DNA of 64,000 bases from BQWY01 sp046351095 (GTDB lineage: Bacteria; Nitrospirota; Nitrospiria; Nitrospirales; Nitrospiraceae): assembly GCA_046351095.1 (NCBI GenBank), contig JAXLZC010000001.1, forward strand, positions 1,860,001 to 1,924,000, read 5' to 3'. Below, piece by piece: positions 54,104 to 63,756 of the stretch (its first letter is position 1; each line of letters starts with the position of its first letter). A program made the translations under genes and the position numbers. Under the pieces are notes generated by a model. It was given only the letters and a program-made list of their open reading frames with translations. It ran no database searches and was not told the origin of the DNA.

Positions 54104-54155
54104 CAGGTGTGAACGAAGGCGCCGCGTTTGATGGCAGCGCCGCGGCACCTACGAC

Positions 54156-55127
54156 TTACGCCGAGTCGGACTCTGGGTGGTCGCCTTCCAAGATGTGAAG
54201 GAAGCGCGTAAACCGTGCCTTCTTCACCGTCTCATCCAGTTTCCCGTACATCCCCACGAGATTTTTGACCGTCCGCCCAAGGATCGCGCGCGTCGTGCTG
54301 GGCTGCAGATACCGCGCCTCGAAGCCGTACCCCGCCTCAGAGAGAAACCGCATGCAGTTGCGTTCCGTCAGCAACGACCCTGCATTGAAGCAGTCGATGA
54401 ACATGGTGTACTTGTCGGACTCGTACTTCACGAGGAAGTGTCCGGGCATGCCGATCCCCTTCACCGGCAAACTCAAGCGCTCGCCGACCAACAGATAGAC
54501 CGTCGACAAACTGATCGGGATGCCGATCCGCCGTTCAAGCACCATGTTCAGGTAGCTATTGTCGGGATCGTAGTAGTTGCGCGTATTCCCGGCGAAACCC
54601 ATCTCGTTAAAGAGATAGCGCCCGAGAATCTTGACCGTTTCTTCTCCGCCCGCGCGAGACCCGATGTAGTCGCGCACATCGGCGGCCATACGATTCAGTT
54701 GTTGGATGCAGCGGTCAGGATCGAGGTGTGGAAATGCGTAGCGCGAAAACAACAGCACGCCGGTTTCCAACGCGCTGGGCCCCGTCCATTCGGGCGCCGG
54801 AATCACCGGCAACTCGGTCGTGAACGCACTTCGCTCGAGGCGGCGCTCAGGGCGCGGCGCCTCGTTGCCCTGGCCAGGCGGCTCGGTCGCGCGCAGCGTT
54901 TCGACCAACAGCGCCAGCTCCCGCTCGAGTTGGCCGCCACGGATTTCTTCGACAAGGCTCGCGAGCAACGCGGCAAGCGCCGGCTCTTCGAGCTCGGCTT
55001 CTTGCAACAACGGCACGGCAGGCGGTCCGACCTCGATCAGTTGATCGGAAATGGTCTGGACGATGCGCGAGTCGTCGTCGCGCAACAGCCGAATCATCGC
55101 GCGGATCTGTCGCTCGCTGGTCGGCAT
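54156..55127 (-). CDS. SirB1-family transglutaminase-like protein
   Basis: 323 aa; GGGAGG lies about 9 nt before the ATG. The N-terminal third is helical (HEAT-like, DDSRIVQTISDQLIEVGPPAVP). The core (about 120-290) has the SirB1 signature LLVGERLSLPVKGIGMPGHFLVKY with conserved His, plus RRIGIPISLSTVYLLVGERL and FIDCFNAG. SirB1 proteins resemble transglutaminases but their Cys/His pattern is altered and they are of unknown activity. It is a separate minus-strand unit. Confidence 0.85.
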   Translation of the reverse strand: MPTSERQIRAMIRLLRDDDSRIVQTISDQLIEVGPPAVPLLQEAELEEPALAALLASLVEEIRGGQLERELALLVETLRATEPPGQGNEAPRPERRLERSAFTTELPVIPAPEWTGPSALETGVLLFSRYAFPHLDPDRCIQQLNRMAADVRDYIGSRAGGEETVKILGRYLFNEMGFAGNTRNYYDPDNSYLNMVLERRIGIPISLSTVYLLVGERLSLPVKGIGMPGHFLVKYESDKYTMFIDCFNAGSLLTERNCMRFLSEAGYGFEARYLQPSTTRAILGRTVKNLVGMYGKLDETVKKARFTRFLHILEGDHPESDSA

Positions 55128-55225
55128 GCCCCGGTCCCTCCCGTCAATGCGGATACGTGTGTATTGTACCCCTAGCAGGGAACGACGCGACGCCGACGGC
55201 GACCGCCCGGCCCGCCATGACGCGG

Positions 55226-55924
55226 TTACCCCCAGCCCTTGGTGCTGGTGGACCCGGACGATTCGTGGAGGTGGAATTGGATGAGGTCGATCACGCGACC
55301 CGCTTGTTGCGCCAACGTCTCGGCCTCGAGGAGGAATTGCCGCTCAAGCGGCGTGCAGTCGAAGTGGGAGGAAATCGTCTGAATCAAACTTTCGTCGCTG
55401 ACGGCCTGGCCCAAAAACTCTTGCCACACATGGCTGTTGTCGCGCGTAGCGATGTAGCGCTGCACCTGCGCCAGCAGCCGCGCGCGCAACCGCGGCTCCA
55501 ACGTGCTGTCGCCGGTTAACGGCTTCAGCGCGATACGCCCGCGCCGATACGGCCGGTCGGTGAATTGTTCCTGCACGTCGAACCGCTCCAAGCCTTGGAG
55601 CAAAATGTTCGAGCGCCCGTCCGACAGCCGCTCCACATGCAGCATGCGCCCGACGCAGCCGCGCGTATAGATCGGGGGCGTGCCGTAGTAGTCGGTCTCC
55701 CAACCTTCCTTTAACAACACCATCCCGATACACTGCCCTTCTTGCGCCGCGTCGATCACCATCGCCCGATACCGCGGCTCAAAAATATGGAGCGGCAGAT
55801 AGGTGCGCGGAAAAAACACGACGCCCGGCAAAGCAAAAATCGGGACGATCTCAGGGATACGCACCGCGTCGCGCGGGATGTGCGCCTCCTGATTGGGACC
55901 GTCTTGCTGCGGTTCGAGATGCAT
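55226..55924 (-). CDS. LON N-terminal-domain protein (no protease)
   Basis: 232 aa from the ATG at 55924; a start at 56008 would add a signal-like N-terminus but overlaps the divergent gene. The LON substrate-binding domain is clear: VPIFALPGVVFFPRTYLPLHIFEPRYRAMV, GCVGRMLHVERLSDGRSNILLQG and a C-terminal QAVSDESLIQTISSHF helix bundle. There is no AAA or protease domain. Stand-alone LON domains are widespread and probably act in protein quality control or recognition. Function is inferred only from the fold. Confidence 0.85.
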   Translation of the reverse strand: MHLEPQQDGPNQEAHIPRDAVRIPEIVPIFALPGVVFFPRTYLPLHIFEPRYRAMVIDAAQEGQCIGMVLLKEGWETDYYGTPPIYTRGCVGRMLHVERLSDGRSNILLQGLERFDVQEQFTDRPYRRGRIALKPLTGDSTLEPRLRARLLAQVQRYIATRDNSHVWQEFLGQAVSDESLIQTISSHFDCTPLERQFLLEAETLAQQAGRVIDLIQFHLHESSGSTSTKGWG

Positions 55925-55950
55925 CGGCGCACGATAGCCGAAGGGTTCAA

Positions 55951-57222
55951 ATGATGTCAACGACACGAGCGCCCAGGTCACGGCGAGAGCACACACTGCA
56001 TACCGCACAAGCCTTCCGCCTGCATCGTCGCAGCGCGATTTTACGTAGCGCTGCCCGCAGCTTTATGCCGCTCGTCCGACTTGCGCTTGTCGCAGCGAGC
56101 GTCGCGCTGCTGTCGCACGAGGCTGCACAAGCTGCCGATACTGCCGGATTCGAACCGGCCCGCCCCGGCTATCAGATGGTGTTTCCGCGTGACCATGGCG
56201 CGCACCCAGCATTTCAAACCGAGTGGTGGTATTACACCGGCCATCTACAGACCGACGACGGTCGACCGTTCGGTTATCAACTGACGTTTTTTCGGCGCGG
56301 CTTGCACCGACACGATACGATTTCGACAGCGCCAGCCGACGCTCCACCGCGCTCGGCCTGGCGCGTGGACGACCTCTACTTTGCGCACCTGGCGCTCACC
56401 GACATCGACGGAAAACAATTTCACTTTACCGACCGCATCAGCCGCGAGGGCTTAGGGAAGGCAGGCGCCGACGTCGGACGACTGCACGTCTGGCTGGATC
56501 GGTGGCAGACAAGCACCGACGAGCACGCGACGGACGCGCGGGCGCCGCATCATCTTGTTGCCGACGGACCGGACTTCAGCCTGACGTTGACCGCGACGCC
56601 GACCAAACCGCCGACCATCCATGGGACCGACGGCGTCAGTCGCAAGGGCCCGGACGCGGATCAAGCGTCTCACTATTATTCGCTGACGCGCATGGACACG
56701 GTCGGCAGCATCACGACTGGCGACCGACGCCTATCGGTGCGCGGCGTCAGTTGGATGGATCACGAGTTCGGCTCGGGCGCCTTACACCCGTCGATCGTCG
56801 GCTGGGACTGGTTCAGCCTCCACCTCGCAACAGGAGAGGAGGTGATGGTATATCGCCTGCGGCTCAACGATGGATCGCCGGCGCCTGCATCCAGTGCGAC
56901 CTGGATCCGGCGCGACGGGTCGACGGAACACCTGCCGGTCGAGGCCGTGTCCATCGACGTGCTCGACTGGTGGACCAGCCCACACAGCCAGGCGCGGTAT
57001 CCAAGTCGCTGGCGTGTACGTGTGCCGTCGCATCAGCTTGAGCTGACCGTGACGCCGCAACTCGCCGACCAGGAATTGCGAACGACTCGCAGCACACAGG
57101 TGACCTACTGGGAAGGGGCGGTACGAGCGGAAGGCACCATCGGATCAGATCGTCGGAGAATTCACGGCGACGGGTATGTGGAACTCACGGGGTATGCGGA
57201 ACGTTACCGCCCACGGCTCTAA
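55951..57222 (+). CDS. Secreted CrtC/AttH-like lipocalin-type hydrolase
   Basis: 423 aa from the ATG at 55951 (AAGGG 5 nt upstream); an internal Met at 56065 gives a cleaner signal peptide (LVRLALVAASVALLSHEAAQA). The mature protein starts with the AttH/CrtC motif FQTEWWYYTGHLQ, and DDLYFAHLALTDIDGKQFHF and SWMDHEFGSGAL follow. The fold comprises two lipocalin-like barrels. Relatives include carotenoid 1,2-hydratase and predicted secreted hydrolases. No carotenoid genes are nearby, so a carotenoid role is not supported. Confidence 0.82.
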   Translation: MMSTTRAPRSRREHTLHTAQAFRLHRRSAILRSAARSFMPLVRLALVAASVALLSHEAAQAADTAGFEPARPGYQMVFPRDHGAHPAFQTEWWYYTGHLQTDDGRPFGYQLTFFRRGLHRHDTISTAPADAPPRSAWRVDDLYFAHLALTDIDGKQFHFTDRISREGLGKAGADVGRLHVWLDRWQTSTDEHATDARAPHHLVADGPDFSLTLTATPTKPPTIHGTDGVSRKGPDADQASHYYSLTRMDTVGSITTGDRRLSVRGVSWMDHEFGSGALHPSIVGWDWFSLHLATGEEVMVYRLRLNDGSPAPASSATWIRRDGSTEHLPVEAVSIDVLDWWTSPHSQARYPSRWRVRVPSHQLELTVTPQLADQELRTTRSTQVTYWEGAVRAEGTIGSDRRRIHGDGYVELTGYAERYRPRL

Positions 57223-57291
57223 TACTCGACGGCTTGACTCCGTTCCAAGTCGCGGATTACCGTCCGCCGACTATCGAGGCCGTTGTCCATC

Positions 57292-58356
57292 GTGATCTCC
57301 ACATCAACACGACGCATCGAAGCCACGTTGCGCGGCCGTCGACTCCTGGCCGGACTGCTGACGCTCTGGCTCGCCGCGAGCGGTTGCGAAAAGGCGAGCG
57401 AAGCGGTCGTATCCATTGCCGTCCATCCGACCAAACCCGAGATCCTCTATATCGCCACAAACGACGCCGTCATGAAGTCGCGCGACGCCGGCGCCACCTG
57501 GTCGAAAATCGCGCCCTTCAGCGCGCGGCGGGTGACGACCGTCGCCATCGACCCGAAATTTCCGGCCACCATTTACGCGGGCACGATGGGCGATGCGGTG
57601 TACAAAAGCCCGGACGGCGGCCAACGCTGGTTGCCGCACAACGTCGGCCTGAAGGAACACGTCTCGTTCATCAACCAGTTCGTCTTTCACCCCGCGGACA
57701 GTCAAACGGTGGCCGCCGCGACGACGGTCGGTGTGTTCGTCTCGCGCGACGGCGGACGCAGTTGGGTGGAGCAGATGACGGGGATGATCGAGGTGCACAT
57801 TGTCGTCTCCATCGCGCAAGATCCGGTGCAGACGGCGACATGGTACGCGGGCACGACCGGCGGCGCCTATAAAAGTGTGGACGGCATGGCGACCTGGAAA
57901 AAGGTCAATACGGGGCTCATCCCCGAACAGATTTTGGAAGCGTCGATGTCGCTCGGCGTAAACATATTGATGGTCGATCCGCAGCACCATGACACGGTCT
58001 ACGCTGGCACGACCAAAGGTCTGTTCAAAACGACGAACGGTGCGGTCTCCTGGTCGAAAATCGGCGAGAGTCTGCCGGATCAATTTATCAGCTGGTTCGT
58101 CGTGGATCCGAATGCGGGCGACACGCTCTACGTCGCGGGGCGGCAGGGGCTTGCGAAAAGTACCGACGGCGGGGCAACCTGGCGCCCGATCAACAACGGA
58201 CTCAAGACGCTGAACATGCGCATGCTCACGATCAGCCCACAGGATTCGAAGACCTTATATGCGGGCACAAATGGGAGTGGACTCTACCGTTCGACCGACG
58301 GCGGCGAAACCTGGGTGCCGCTGCCATTATCCGCCGCGGCGTCGACGGACTCGTAA
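57292..58356 (+). CDS. Lipoprotein-like seven-bladed Asp-box (BNR) propeller
   Basis: About 354 aa from the GTG at 57292 (a TTG at 57283 or a later TTG are alternatives). A signal segment (LLAGLLTLWLAASGC) ends in a lipobox-like ASGC. Seven Asp-box repeats follow in order (SRDAGATW, SPDGGQRW, SRDGGRSW, SVDGMATW, TTNGAVSW, STDGGATW, STDGGETW), giving one per propeller blade. The pattern resembles YCF48/sialidase-like propellers. It probably acts on the outer leaflet or in the periplasm as a binding or assembly factor. The cargo is unknown. Confidence 0.75.
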   Translation: MISTSTRRIEATLRGRRLLAGLLTLWLAASGCEKASEAVVSIAVHPTKPEILYIATNDAVMKSRDAGATWSKIAPFSARRVTTVAIDPKFPATIYAGTMGDAVYKSPDGGQRWLPHNVGLKEHVSFINQFVFHPADSQTVAAATTVGVFVSRDGGRSWVEQMTGMIEVHIVVSIAQDPVQTATWYAGTTGGAYKSVDGMATWKKVNTGLIPEQILEASMSLGVNILMVDPQHHDTVYAGTTKGLFKTTNGAVSWSKIGESLPDQFISWFVVDPNAGDTLYVAGRQGLAKSTDGGATWRPINNGLKTLNMRMLTISPQDSKTLYAGTNGSGLYRSTDGGETWVPLPLSAAASTDS

Positions 58357-58383
58357 ATCCGGCAGCAGCCAGAGACATTTTTC

Positions 58384-58749
58384 ATGACCGATACATCACC
58401 GGATCCGATCACCACGTTGCGCGAAACGTTCCGCGCGAAGCTCGATACCTTTTACAGCACGCTGAAGCTCGCGCCGCCGTATCACAGTGTGGAGCAAGCT
58501 ATCGTCGAGCTGACACGCGCCGTCCATCCGCTGTCGCGCGAGGCACAGCAGGCGCTCGTTGAGGATCAGGCGGCACAGTGGCGGTATTTCACGGAGGCGT
58601 TTGTGCGCTCGGGGCTCCGCTTGAAGCACCGAGGGATTTTGATGGGGGTGGCCAAACAGCGAGCGGCGTCGCCGCTGCATCACGAATTTTACCCGCTGCT
58701 CGATGCCGTCCTCGCGCCTGCACCGACGGCGGAATCTCCCAGCAGCTGA
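58384..58749 (+). CDS. Small helical protein of unknown function
   Basis: 121 aa. It is helical with a conserved-looking core (AIVELTRAVHPLSREAQQALVEDQ, LRLKHRGILMGVAKQRAA) and a Pro/Ser-rich C-terminal tail. No domain is recognised. It follows the propeller gene by 27 bp on the same strand and may be cotranscribed. The next gene converges after 10 bp. Confidence 0.55.
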   Translation: MTDTSPDPITTLRETFRAKLDTFYSTLKLAPPYHSVEQAIVELTRAVHPLSREAQQALVEDQAAQWRYFTEAFVRSGLRLKHRGILMGVAKQRAASPLHHEFYPLLDAVLAPAPTAESPSS

Positions 58750-58759
58750 CGCTACCTCG

Positions 58760-59377
58760 TCAGGCCGTCTGGCTCGAACCGGGAGCGACCGGCAACCATT
58801 CGTTCCAGACCTGCATCAACCGCCCGTTTTCGATGCGGTAGGCCAACGCAATCGTCACCGCACCGAAGCTCAAGACCAACAGGCCCATCGCCAGCACGCC
58901 CACGATCAGCACGAGGCTACCCATCGTGGCGAGCCCGTCTTGGCGAAGGAACGACACAAGAAACGCGAGCGTTCCCCCTGAGACGAGTAGGAACCAGACG
59001 AGCGTCAGCACCGCGGACGACCACGGAATACGCTTGGTGCAGACGTACCGCGTTCGCTCGTCCTCGTGGTGAATGTCGACGGACCCTTTAATCGGCCAGG
59101 CCGTACGGAAGCGCGCGGCGAACCGTCGGCAGTCCGGCTTTAAGAGTACACGCGACACATCGGGGAACCACAAGACCCAGCCATGCGGCACGGTCACGGC
59201 GCGCGAAGGATCGTTCGGCGGAGCCACCGCCGATGCGGTCGTCGACGCCTCCCACGTCATCGCACCGATGGGGCACCCATATCGCATCGCCTGCGATTCA
59301 GGGCGGTTGAAATACCACCAATCGAGCACGACGAACCCGACGATCAAGAGTGTGGCAAAGGCGCCGGCGGCAAGCAT
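58760..59377 (-). CDS. Membrane protein of unknown function
   Basis: 205 aa from the ATG at 59377 (GTG at 59386 possible). TM1 is at about 3-20, a periplasmic or cytoplasmic domain of about 95 residues follows, and then three membrane segments lie at about 120-190. The central domain has paired Cys (YGCPIGAM, LLKPDCRRF, TRYVCTKRI). The family is unknown. It is isolated on the minus strand. Confidence 0.5.
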   Translation of the reverse strand: MLAAGAFATLLIVGFVVLDWWYFNRPESQAMRYGCPIGAMTWEASTTASAVAPPNDPSRAVTVPHGWVLWFPDVSRVLLKPDCRRFAARFRTAWPIKGSVDIHHEDERTRYVCTKRIPWSSAVLTLVWFLLVSGGTLAFLVSFLRQDGLATMGSLVLIVGVLAMGLLVLSFGAVTIALAYRIENGRLMQVWNEWLPVAPGSSQTA

Positions 59378-59706
59378 GGCGCGCACGATACCACAGTGAC
59401 GCGCAGGATCGCAGCCACGGTTCGCGGGAACAGATCGCGCCCTACGTAGCCGCCGCAGTCGGCTGCTAGGTCGTCATCTCGGCGCAGGCGTATCCGACCG
59501 CCAGACGGAGGCCGACACTGTTGACTCATCCGCGTCGGTTTGGCTACAGTATGCGCGCTTTACGGGTTGGCGGGTGCTGCACTGCACGATCAATGGGTTT
59601 CCCGCCTTGTGACGAATTCACACTTACGAACCAGACGTAGTCCACACCGAATGCATAGGCGCGGAGTGATCCTGCCTGCACTTCGGATGAGTGGTGGAGG
59701 CTGTGC
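59378..59706. other. Non-coding region upstream of pmtA
   Basis: These 329 bp contain no convincing gene. The plus-strand side holds a promoter, TTGACT at 59521-59526 and TACAGT at 59545-59550 with an 18-bp spacer, leaving a leader of about 150 nt before pmtA. That leader is long for a housekeeping lipid gene and may be regulatory. GGAGG lies 6 nt before the ATG. Confidence 0.5.
59521..59550 (+). promoter_or_regulatory. Sigma70-like promoter for pmtA
   Basis: TTGACT (59521-59526) and TACAGT (59545-59550) are separated by 18 bp; five and four of six consensus matches respectively. Confidence 0.5.
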
Positions 59707-60447
59707 ATGGATCTGAAGCAAGTCGAAGGTGTCTACAATAGTTACGCGGGCGTCTACGACCGTGTCTTCGGCAAAGTGTTTCATGAGGGTCGCGAATCGG
59801 CTATTCGCAATCTGAGTCTGCAACCGAACGAACGAGTGTTGGAAGTCGGAGTCGGGACGGGCTTGGCCCTTCCGCTCTATCCGAGTCACTGCCGCATCGT
59901 CGCCATCGACTTTTCGGAAGGGATGTTGGCGCGGGCGCGCGAGCGAGCGCAGTCCTTGCCGCACGTCGAGCTGCATCGCATGGATGCCGCGGCGATGGAC
60001 TTCCCCGACAACAGCTTCGATACGGTGGTCGCCGCCTACGTCGTGACCGCGGTGCCGGACTATCGCAGCGTCGTCAGCGAAATGATCCGTGTCTGCCGAC
60101 CGGGCGGCCGGATCGTGATGCTGAACCATTTTACGAACGGCAATAAATTTATCGCCGCCGTCGAGAAGGTCATCTCCCCGCTGACCAAACAGCTCGGCTG
60201 GCGCACGGACCTCTCGCTAAAGACCGTCCTCGAAGGCACACAGTTACAGGTCGCCCGCAAGCAGGCGGTCAACATCATGCGCTTCTGGCATTTGGTGGAA
60301 TGTGTGAACGGCAAGTCCACGAACGGGACGAACGGCCACCGCACCAACGGACACAGCGCCGCATCCGCCCCGAACGGCACTGCAAACGGACACGGGCACC
60401 ACGTCAGCCGACATTCGGCGCCGGCCGCCGCCTATCCTTCGCACTAA
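59707..60447 (+). CDS. pmtA: PmtA-type phosphatidylethanolamine N-methyltransferase
   Basis: 246 aa; GGAGG lies 6 nt before the ATG. SAM-binding motif RVLEVGVGTGLALPLY, preceded by the VYNSYAGVYDRVFGKVFHEGR segment typical of the Rhodobacter-type PmtA. Later motifs are FDTVVAAYVVTAVPD and RVCRPGGRIVMLNHF. This class methylates phosphatidylethanolamine stepwise to phosphatidylcholine at the membrane surface. The C-terminal 40 residues are an Asn/Gly/His/Thr linker resembling that in the USP-PCP_red protein. Annotation as PmtA is from motif similarity; a small-molecule methyltransferase is the alternative. Confidence 0.75.
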   Translation: MDLKQVEGVYNSYAGVYDRVFGKVFHEGRESAIRNLSLQPNERVLEVGVGTGLALPLYPSHCRIVAIDFSEGMLARARERAQSLPHVELHRMDAAAMDFPDNSFDTVVAAYVVTAVPDYRSVVSEMIRVCRPGGRIVMLNHFTNGNKFIAAVEKVISPLTKQLGWRTDLSLKTVLEGTQLQVARKQAVNIMRFWHLVECVNGKSTNGTNGHRTNGHSAASAPNGTANGHGHHVSRHSAPAAAYPSH

Positions 60448-60456
60448 GTACGAGCA

Positions 60457-60479
60457 CGCGCGCAGTAATTACGCGCGCG
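60457..60479. terminator. Hairpin between convergent pmtA and unknown gene
   Basis: CGCGCGC (60457-60463) and GCGCGCG (60473-60479) pair across a palindromic GTAATTAC centre with a bulged A. It begins 9 bp after the pmtA stop and ends 2 bp before the convergent gene's stop. A bidirectional termination role is likely, although no U tract is present. Confidence 0.5.
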
Positions 60480-60481
60480 CC

Positions 60482-61276
60482 TTACGTGGCCCAGGGCAAC
60501 CCTTCGGTCAACGTCACCCGTTCCCCTGCAAAGTGTCTCGTGAGGATCTCAGCGAGCGCGGTCAAGAGTACCGCCCCGCCTGCCTCCGGCCCATCCACGC
60601 GTAACGCCATCGCAAACGTCGCCGAGTCGATCGGCCCGTACGCGCGCACCGACAACGAGCCGCCGGCATTGGCGGCGCCGCCCGTCAAGGGTTTCGACGT
60701 CAACCGTCCACTCCAAAGAATGTGCGACGACTCTCCCGCCGTCGGCGGCACGCGCGTCCACTGGCAAGGCAACCGCCGCCGCTCCAACTCGCTGAGGATC
60801 CACTCAACCGTCGGGACCTGTCCCTCGCGCGCTTGAAACGCCCACTCCCGAGTCGGCGGCGCGACCGGCGTCGAGCCGGGCAAGGCGACCTCTTCGAACT
60901 CTACCGCCTCGCAGACGACGTAGACTTCGCCGTACTGGTCGAACCAAAAGCGCACGCAGCCTTCGAGTCGCTCTGCCTGCACCGCGTCGATCCGTCCGCT
61001 GTCGGTGCCTTCTTGTTCGAAAAACGAAAAGTCGCTGACGTTGTAACACCGGAGCTGCGCGATGCGATGCACCCGTTGCGGCGAGGCATCCGGCGCGATG
61101 CTGTCGTACCGAATCGTCAACGTCACCGACGTCCCGGCGACGATGTCACACTCCAACCGCTCGTCGAACAATAGACGCCGCACGACATGGCACTCCACGA
61201 TCCGCCCACCGCGAAATGCGTGGGTGTAACGGAGCAGCCAGGCCAAATCCTCGGCGCTGTGCAGATGTCGTTTCAT
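60482..61276 (-). CDS. Protein of unknown function
   Basis: 264 aa from the ATG at 61276. A mixed alpha/beta sequence with strand-rich middle (CDIVAGTSVTLTIRYDSI, ARFWFDQYGEVYVV-like) and no signal peptide or membrane segment. It has one FxFFEQEG segment and scattered Cys without a CxxC. I recognise no domain. It is separated from the methyltransferase gene by 73 bp on the same strand. Confidence 0.55.
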   Translation of the reverse strand: MKRHLHSAEDLAWLLRYTHAFRGGRIVECHVVRRLLFDERLECDIVAGTSVTLTIRYDSIAPDASPQRVHRIAQLRCYNVSDFSFFEQEGTDSGRIDAVQAERLEGCVRFWFDQYGEVYVVCEAVEFEEVALPGSTPVAPPTREWAFQAREGQVPTVEWILSELERRRLPCQWTRVPPTAGESSHILWSGRLTSKPLTGGAANAGGSLSVRAYGPIDSATFAMALRVDGPEAGGAVLLTALAEILTRHFAGERVTLTEGLPWAT

Positions 61277-61349
61277 GATGTGTGTGGCCGCACGCGCAGA
61301 CCGACCATCCGGGGATGTCACACGACTGCGGAGTCAATCGAACGGAAGC

Positions 61350-62210
61350 CTATCGAGGATGGACTGCGCCGGCCCGTCGCCAACACGATACCACGGGAGC
61401 ACGGGTGCGAGCACGCAGGAGTTCGGTGACGGGCGTACGACACACGGAACGTAAGCCGACGGATTCGCAAATCGACGAGGCCACCGCCGCTTCGTCCGGT
61501 CCGTGATTCATCATCACAAACCATCCATCCGCCGACAGGTTGTGCGCGATGCGAGAGAACAGCGCTTGCGGCACAAGCCATCGCAGCGGGAGCCGCCAGG
61601 CCAGCACCGGCTCCGGCGTGACAAACGGATAAAAGGCCGTGATGACCTGAGCGGACTGTTCCACTGCGCAATAATCAGCGACACAATATTCAACATGTGG
61701 TCGAGTCTCGACATACCCTTGCGCTGCATCCCAGCGACTATGCCCATCGGCATACAGTCGATACCCATCGGCCTCGACTAACGTCATGCGGCTCGGTTTC
61801 CAGAACGCGTCCAGCATCGACGTATACCACCCGTTTGCCGACCCGACATCGTGCAGCGTCGGCTTGTCCGGCAATACATCCGCAAGCGGAGCCAGCGATC
61901 GATCGAGCAAATCGAGATACTCGTAACAACGCAGCGCAGTCGCCTCGCTCAGTTCCTGTTCGAATCGGATGGCATATCGTTCCGACAGGCGTGCGATTGT
62001 TCGCTGCTGCGACTCGGACAGCGCCGGCAACCGGCCGGCAGGCGTTTCGCGAACCACACCGCGCGACCACCTGAGTCGCTCCGTGAGCGTCTGCCAAAGG
62101 TCGTGATACGTAGACCGAAGTCGTTGCGAAAGCGAGTAGTCGGCGAGCAGCTGTTGCGGCGCCGTAGGGAGCGGCGTCGGACGATCGAACGTCTGTCGTG
62201 AGGCGGACAT
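61350..62210 (-). CDS. Putative class I SAM-dependent methyltransferase
   Basis: 286 aa. The glycine-rich SAM motif is DVGSANGWYTSML with a downstream acidic LVEADGYRLY. The rest follows a methyltransferase pattern (YVETRPHVEYCVADYC, LSADGWFVMMNHGPDE). The N-terminal 90 residues are helical and family-specific. The substrate is unknown. It lies upstream of the unknown gene and just after the HD-GYP gene on the minus strand; the three may form one operon. Confidence 0.6.
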   Translation of the reverse strand: MSASRQTFDRPTPLPTAPQQLLADYSLSQRLRSTYHDLWQTLTERLRWSRGVVRETPAGRLPALSESQQRTIARLSERYAIRFEQELSEATALRCYEYLDLLDRSLAPLADVLPDKPTLHDVGSANGWYTSMLDAFWKPSRMTLVEADGYRLYADGHSRWDAAQGYVETRPHVEYCVADYCAVEQSAQVITAFYPFVTPEPVLAWRLPLRWLVPQALFSRIAHNLSADGWFVMMNHGPDEAAVASSICESVGLRSVCRTPVTELLRARTRAPVVSCWRRAGAVHPR

Positions 62211-62234
62211 GCGCGGTGTGTGGCGTCGTCCTGG

Positions 62235-63479
62235 TTACGCGTCCGCGCCGAAGGCCGGAAGTTCGTCGGCCGCTTTGAGCACATGCGCAATCGAGCGCAC
62301 AGGCCCGGAAGGATCTTGCTGCATCAGATCCACGCGCACGGGCATCGGCAGCGACTCGCCGTTCGCCGCATGCGTCACATAAATCACCGGCAGGTGCAGA
62401 TGTTCCGGATTCAGGTCCGCGATTACGCCACGTTCGCCCGTATTCAACTGCACGGCGCTGTAGACGGGGAACACCCCGACGCGTTTGATGAACAATTGGA
62501 CCAACTTCACGTCCAGCGTGCCTTCCTTCGCAAGACGATAGAGCTGCTGCAACGCCTCATGCGGCGGCACCGGCGTGCGCCCGCCGAAGCCGCTGATGAG
62601 CTCGTCGTACTGATCGGCCACCATCACGATCCGGCTGGCCTGGCAAATCCACTCGGGGTGCAGATCGTCGGGATATCCGGTGCGATTCAGGTAGACGTGA
62701 TGTTCGGCCACGATCCGGCGGACGTCCAGCGCAAACCCGCCTTGCCGCTCGATATCGACCGCGCCGCGTTTCCCATGCTCTTCGTACAGTTTTCGTTCTT
62801 TGGCCGCGAGCGGTCGGGAGCTGTTGTGCACACGCGCCAACAACGCGGAGGGCACCCGCACCAACCCGACGTCATGGAGCAACGCACCGATCGCCAACTC
62901 TTGCAACGCCAATAAGTTGAGCCCCAACGCCTGCCCGAGAATCATGGAGAAGGTACAGACCGACATGGCATGTTGGCCCAACTGCGGGGACGTATCGCGA
63001 GCGCGACTCATCGCGGCGAACAACGCGGGATTGGTGAGCGTGCGCGTGACGATCGCGATTTCCTGCGCCGCTTCGTGCGCTTCCTGCGGATCGACGGCGC
63101 CGGTGGCGGAAATGTTGTCGAACAGGCAATGGACCGTGCGCTCAAGTTTCTGTCGCGCGGCCGTCGCCTCCTTGAGCGTCTTCGCCATACCCTCCAGCGA
63201 CTTGGGAAGCGCGATCAGCGACGGCGCCGGACCGGAGAGCGTCGAGTCGGTCGCCATGTCGAGGAGTTCCGGCGTTTCCTCATCCGCCGACACATCGCGG
63301 CCACGCGACGTGTCGATATCGACGGCGGTGACGCCGCTCCGTTTCAAGCGCTCAATGTCCATCGTGGAATCGATGGAATATTTCCGCCGGAGAAACGGTG
63401 TCCGGAACCAGGAACGGTCCGTCCCCGTGACGAACATGCCGACTTGCAACTCTGCGATGGCGATCCGTTTCGTACTCAC
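62235..63479 (-). CDS. HD-GYP domain protein (predicted c-di-GMP phosphodiesterase)
   Basis: 414 aa; the GTG at 63479 has AGGA 5 nt upstream. The N-terminal 100 or so residues match the DUF3391-type cap (IAELQVGMFVTG). The HD-GYP core has GQHAMSVCTFS, LLHDVGLVRVP, the H-H pair in AEHHVYLNRTGYP (the GYP motif) and VADQYDELISG. HD-GYP proteins linearise cyclic di-GMP to pGpG or GMP. Residues for metal binding look intact. No GGDEF protein is in the window. Confidence 0.9.
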   Translation of the reverse strand: MSTKRIAIAELQVGMFVTGTDRSWFRTPFLRRKYSIDSTMDIERLKRSGVTAVDIDTSRGRDVSADEETPELLDMATDSTLSGPAPSLIALPKSLEGMAKTLKEATAARQKLERTVHCLFDNISATGAVDPQEAHEAAQEIAIVTRTLTNPALFAAMSRARDTSPQLGQHAMSVCTFSMILGQALGLNLLALQELAIGALLHDVGLVRVPSALLARVHNSSRPLAAKERKLYEEHGKRGAVDIERQGGFALDVRRIVAEHHVYLNRTGYPDDLHPEWICQASRIVMVADQYDELISGFGGRTPVPPHEALQQLYRLAKEGTLDVKLVQLFIKRVGVFPVYSAVQLNTGERGVIADLNPEHLHLPVIYVTHAANGESLPMPVRVDLMQQDPSGPVRSIAHVLKAADELPAFGADA

Positions 63480-63756
63480 GAAAGTCCTATGTTAGGTGCA
63501 ACGCATGTCTGCCCGTTGCTGTATCGGTCGGTTAGGATTCCCGCTTGAGTATTCGGGCACTATCGAGTCTGGTGTCGACACGTACACCTCACGCCATATA
63601 TCCAATGGACCTACGCGCCGAACCATCCGGACCTAGCCAAGACTGTTGCCGACCGCGTCACGCGACTCACACACGATCCATCGATGCTTGCATAGCATAG
63701 CGGTGCCGGAGTATCACCGTGCGTCGCCGAATGGTCACTCACGCTGAGGAGTCTCT
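63480..63756. other. Non-coding region between HD-GYP and amidotransferase genes
   Basis: 277 bp with no gene seen. A weak TTGCAT (63690s) with TATCAC about 18 bp downstream could be the promoter for the amidotransferase. No strong palindrome or terminator is visible. Confidence 0.35.
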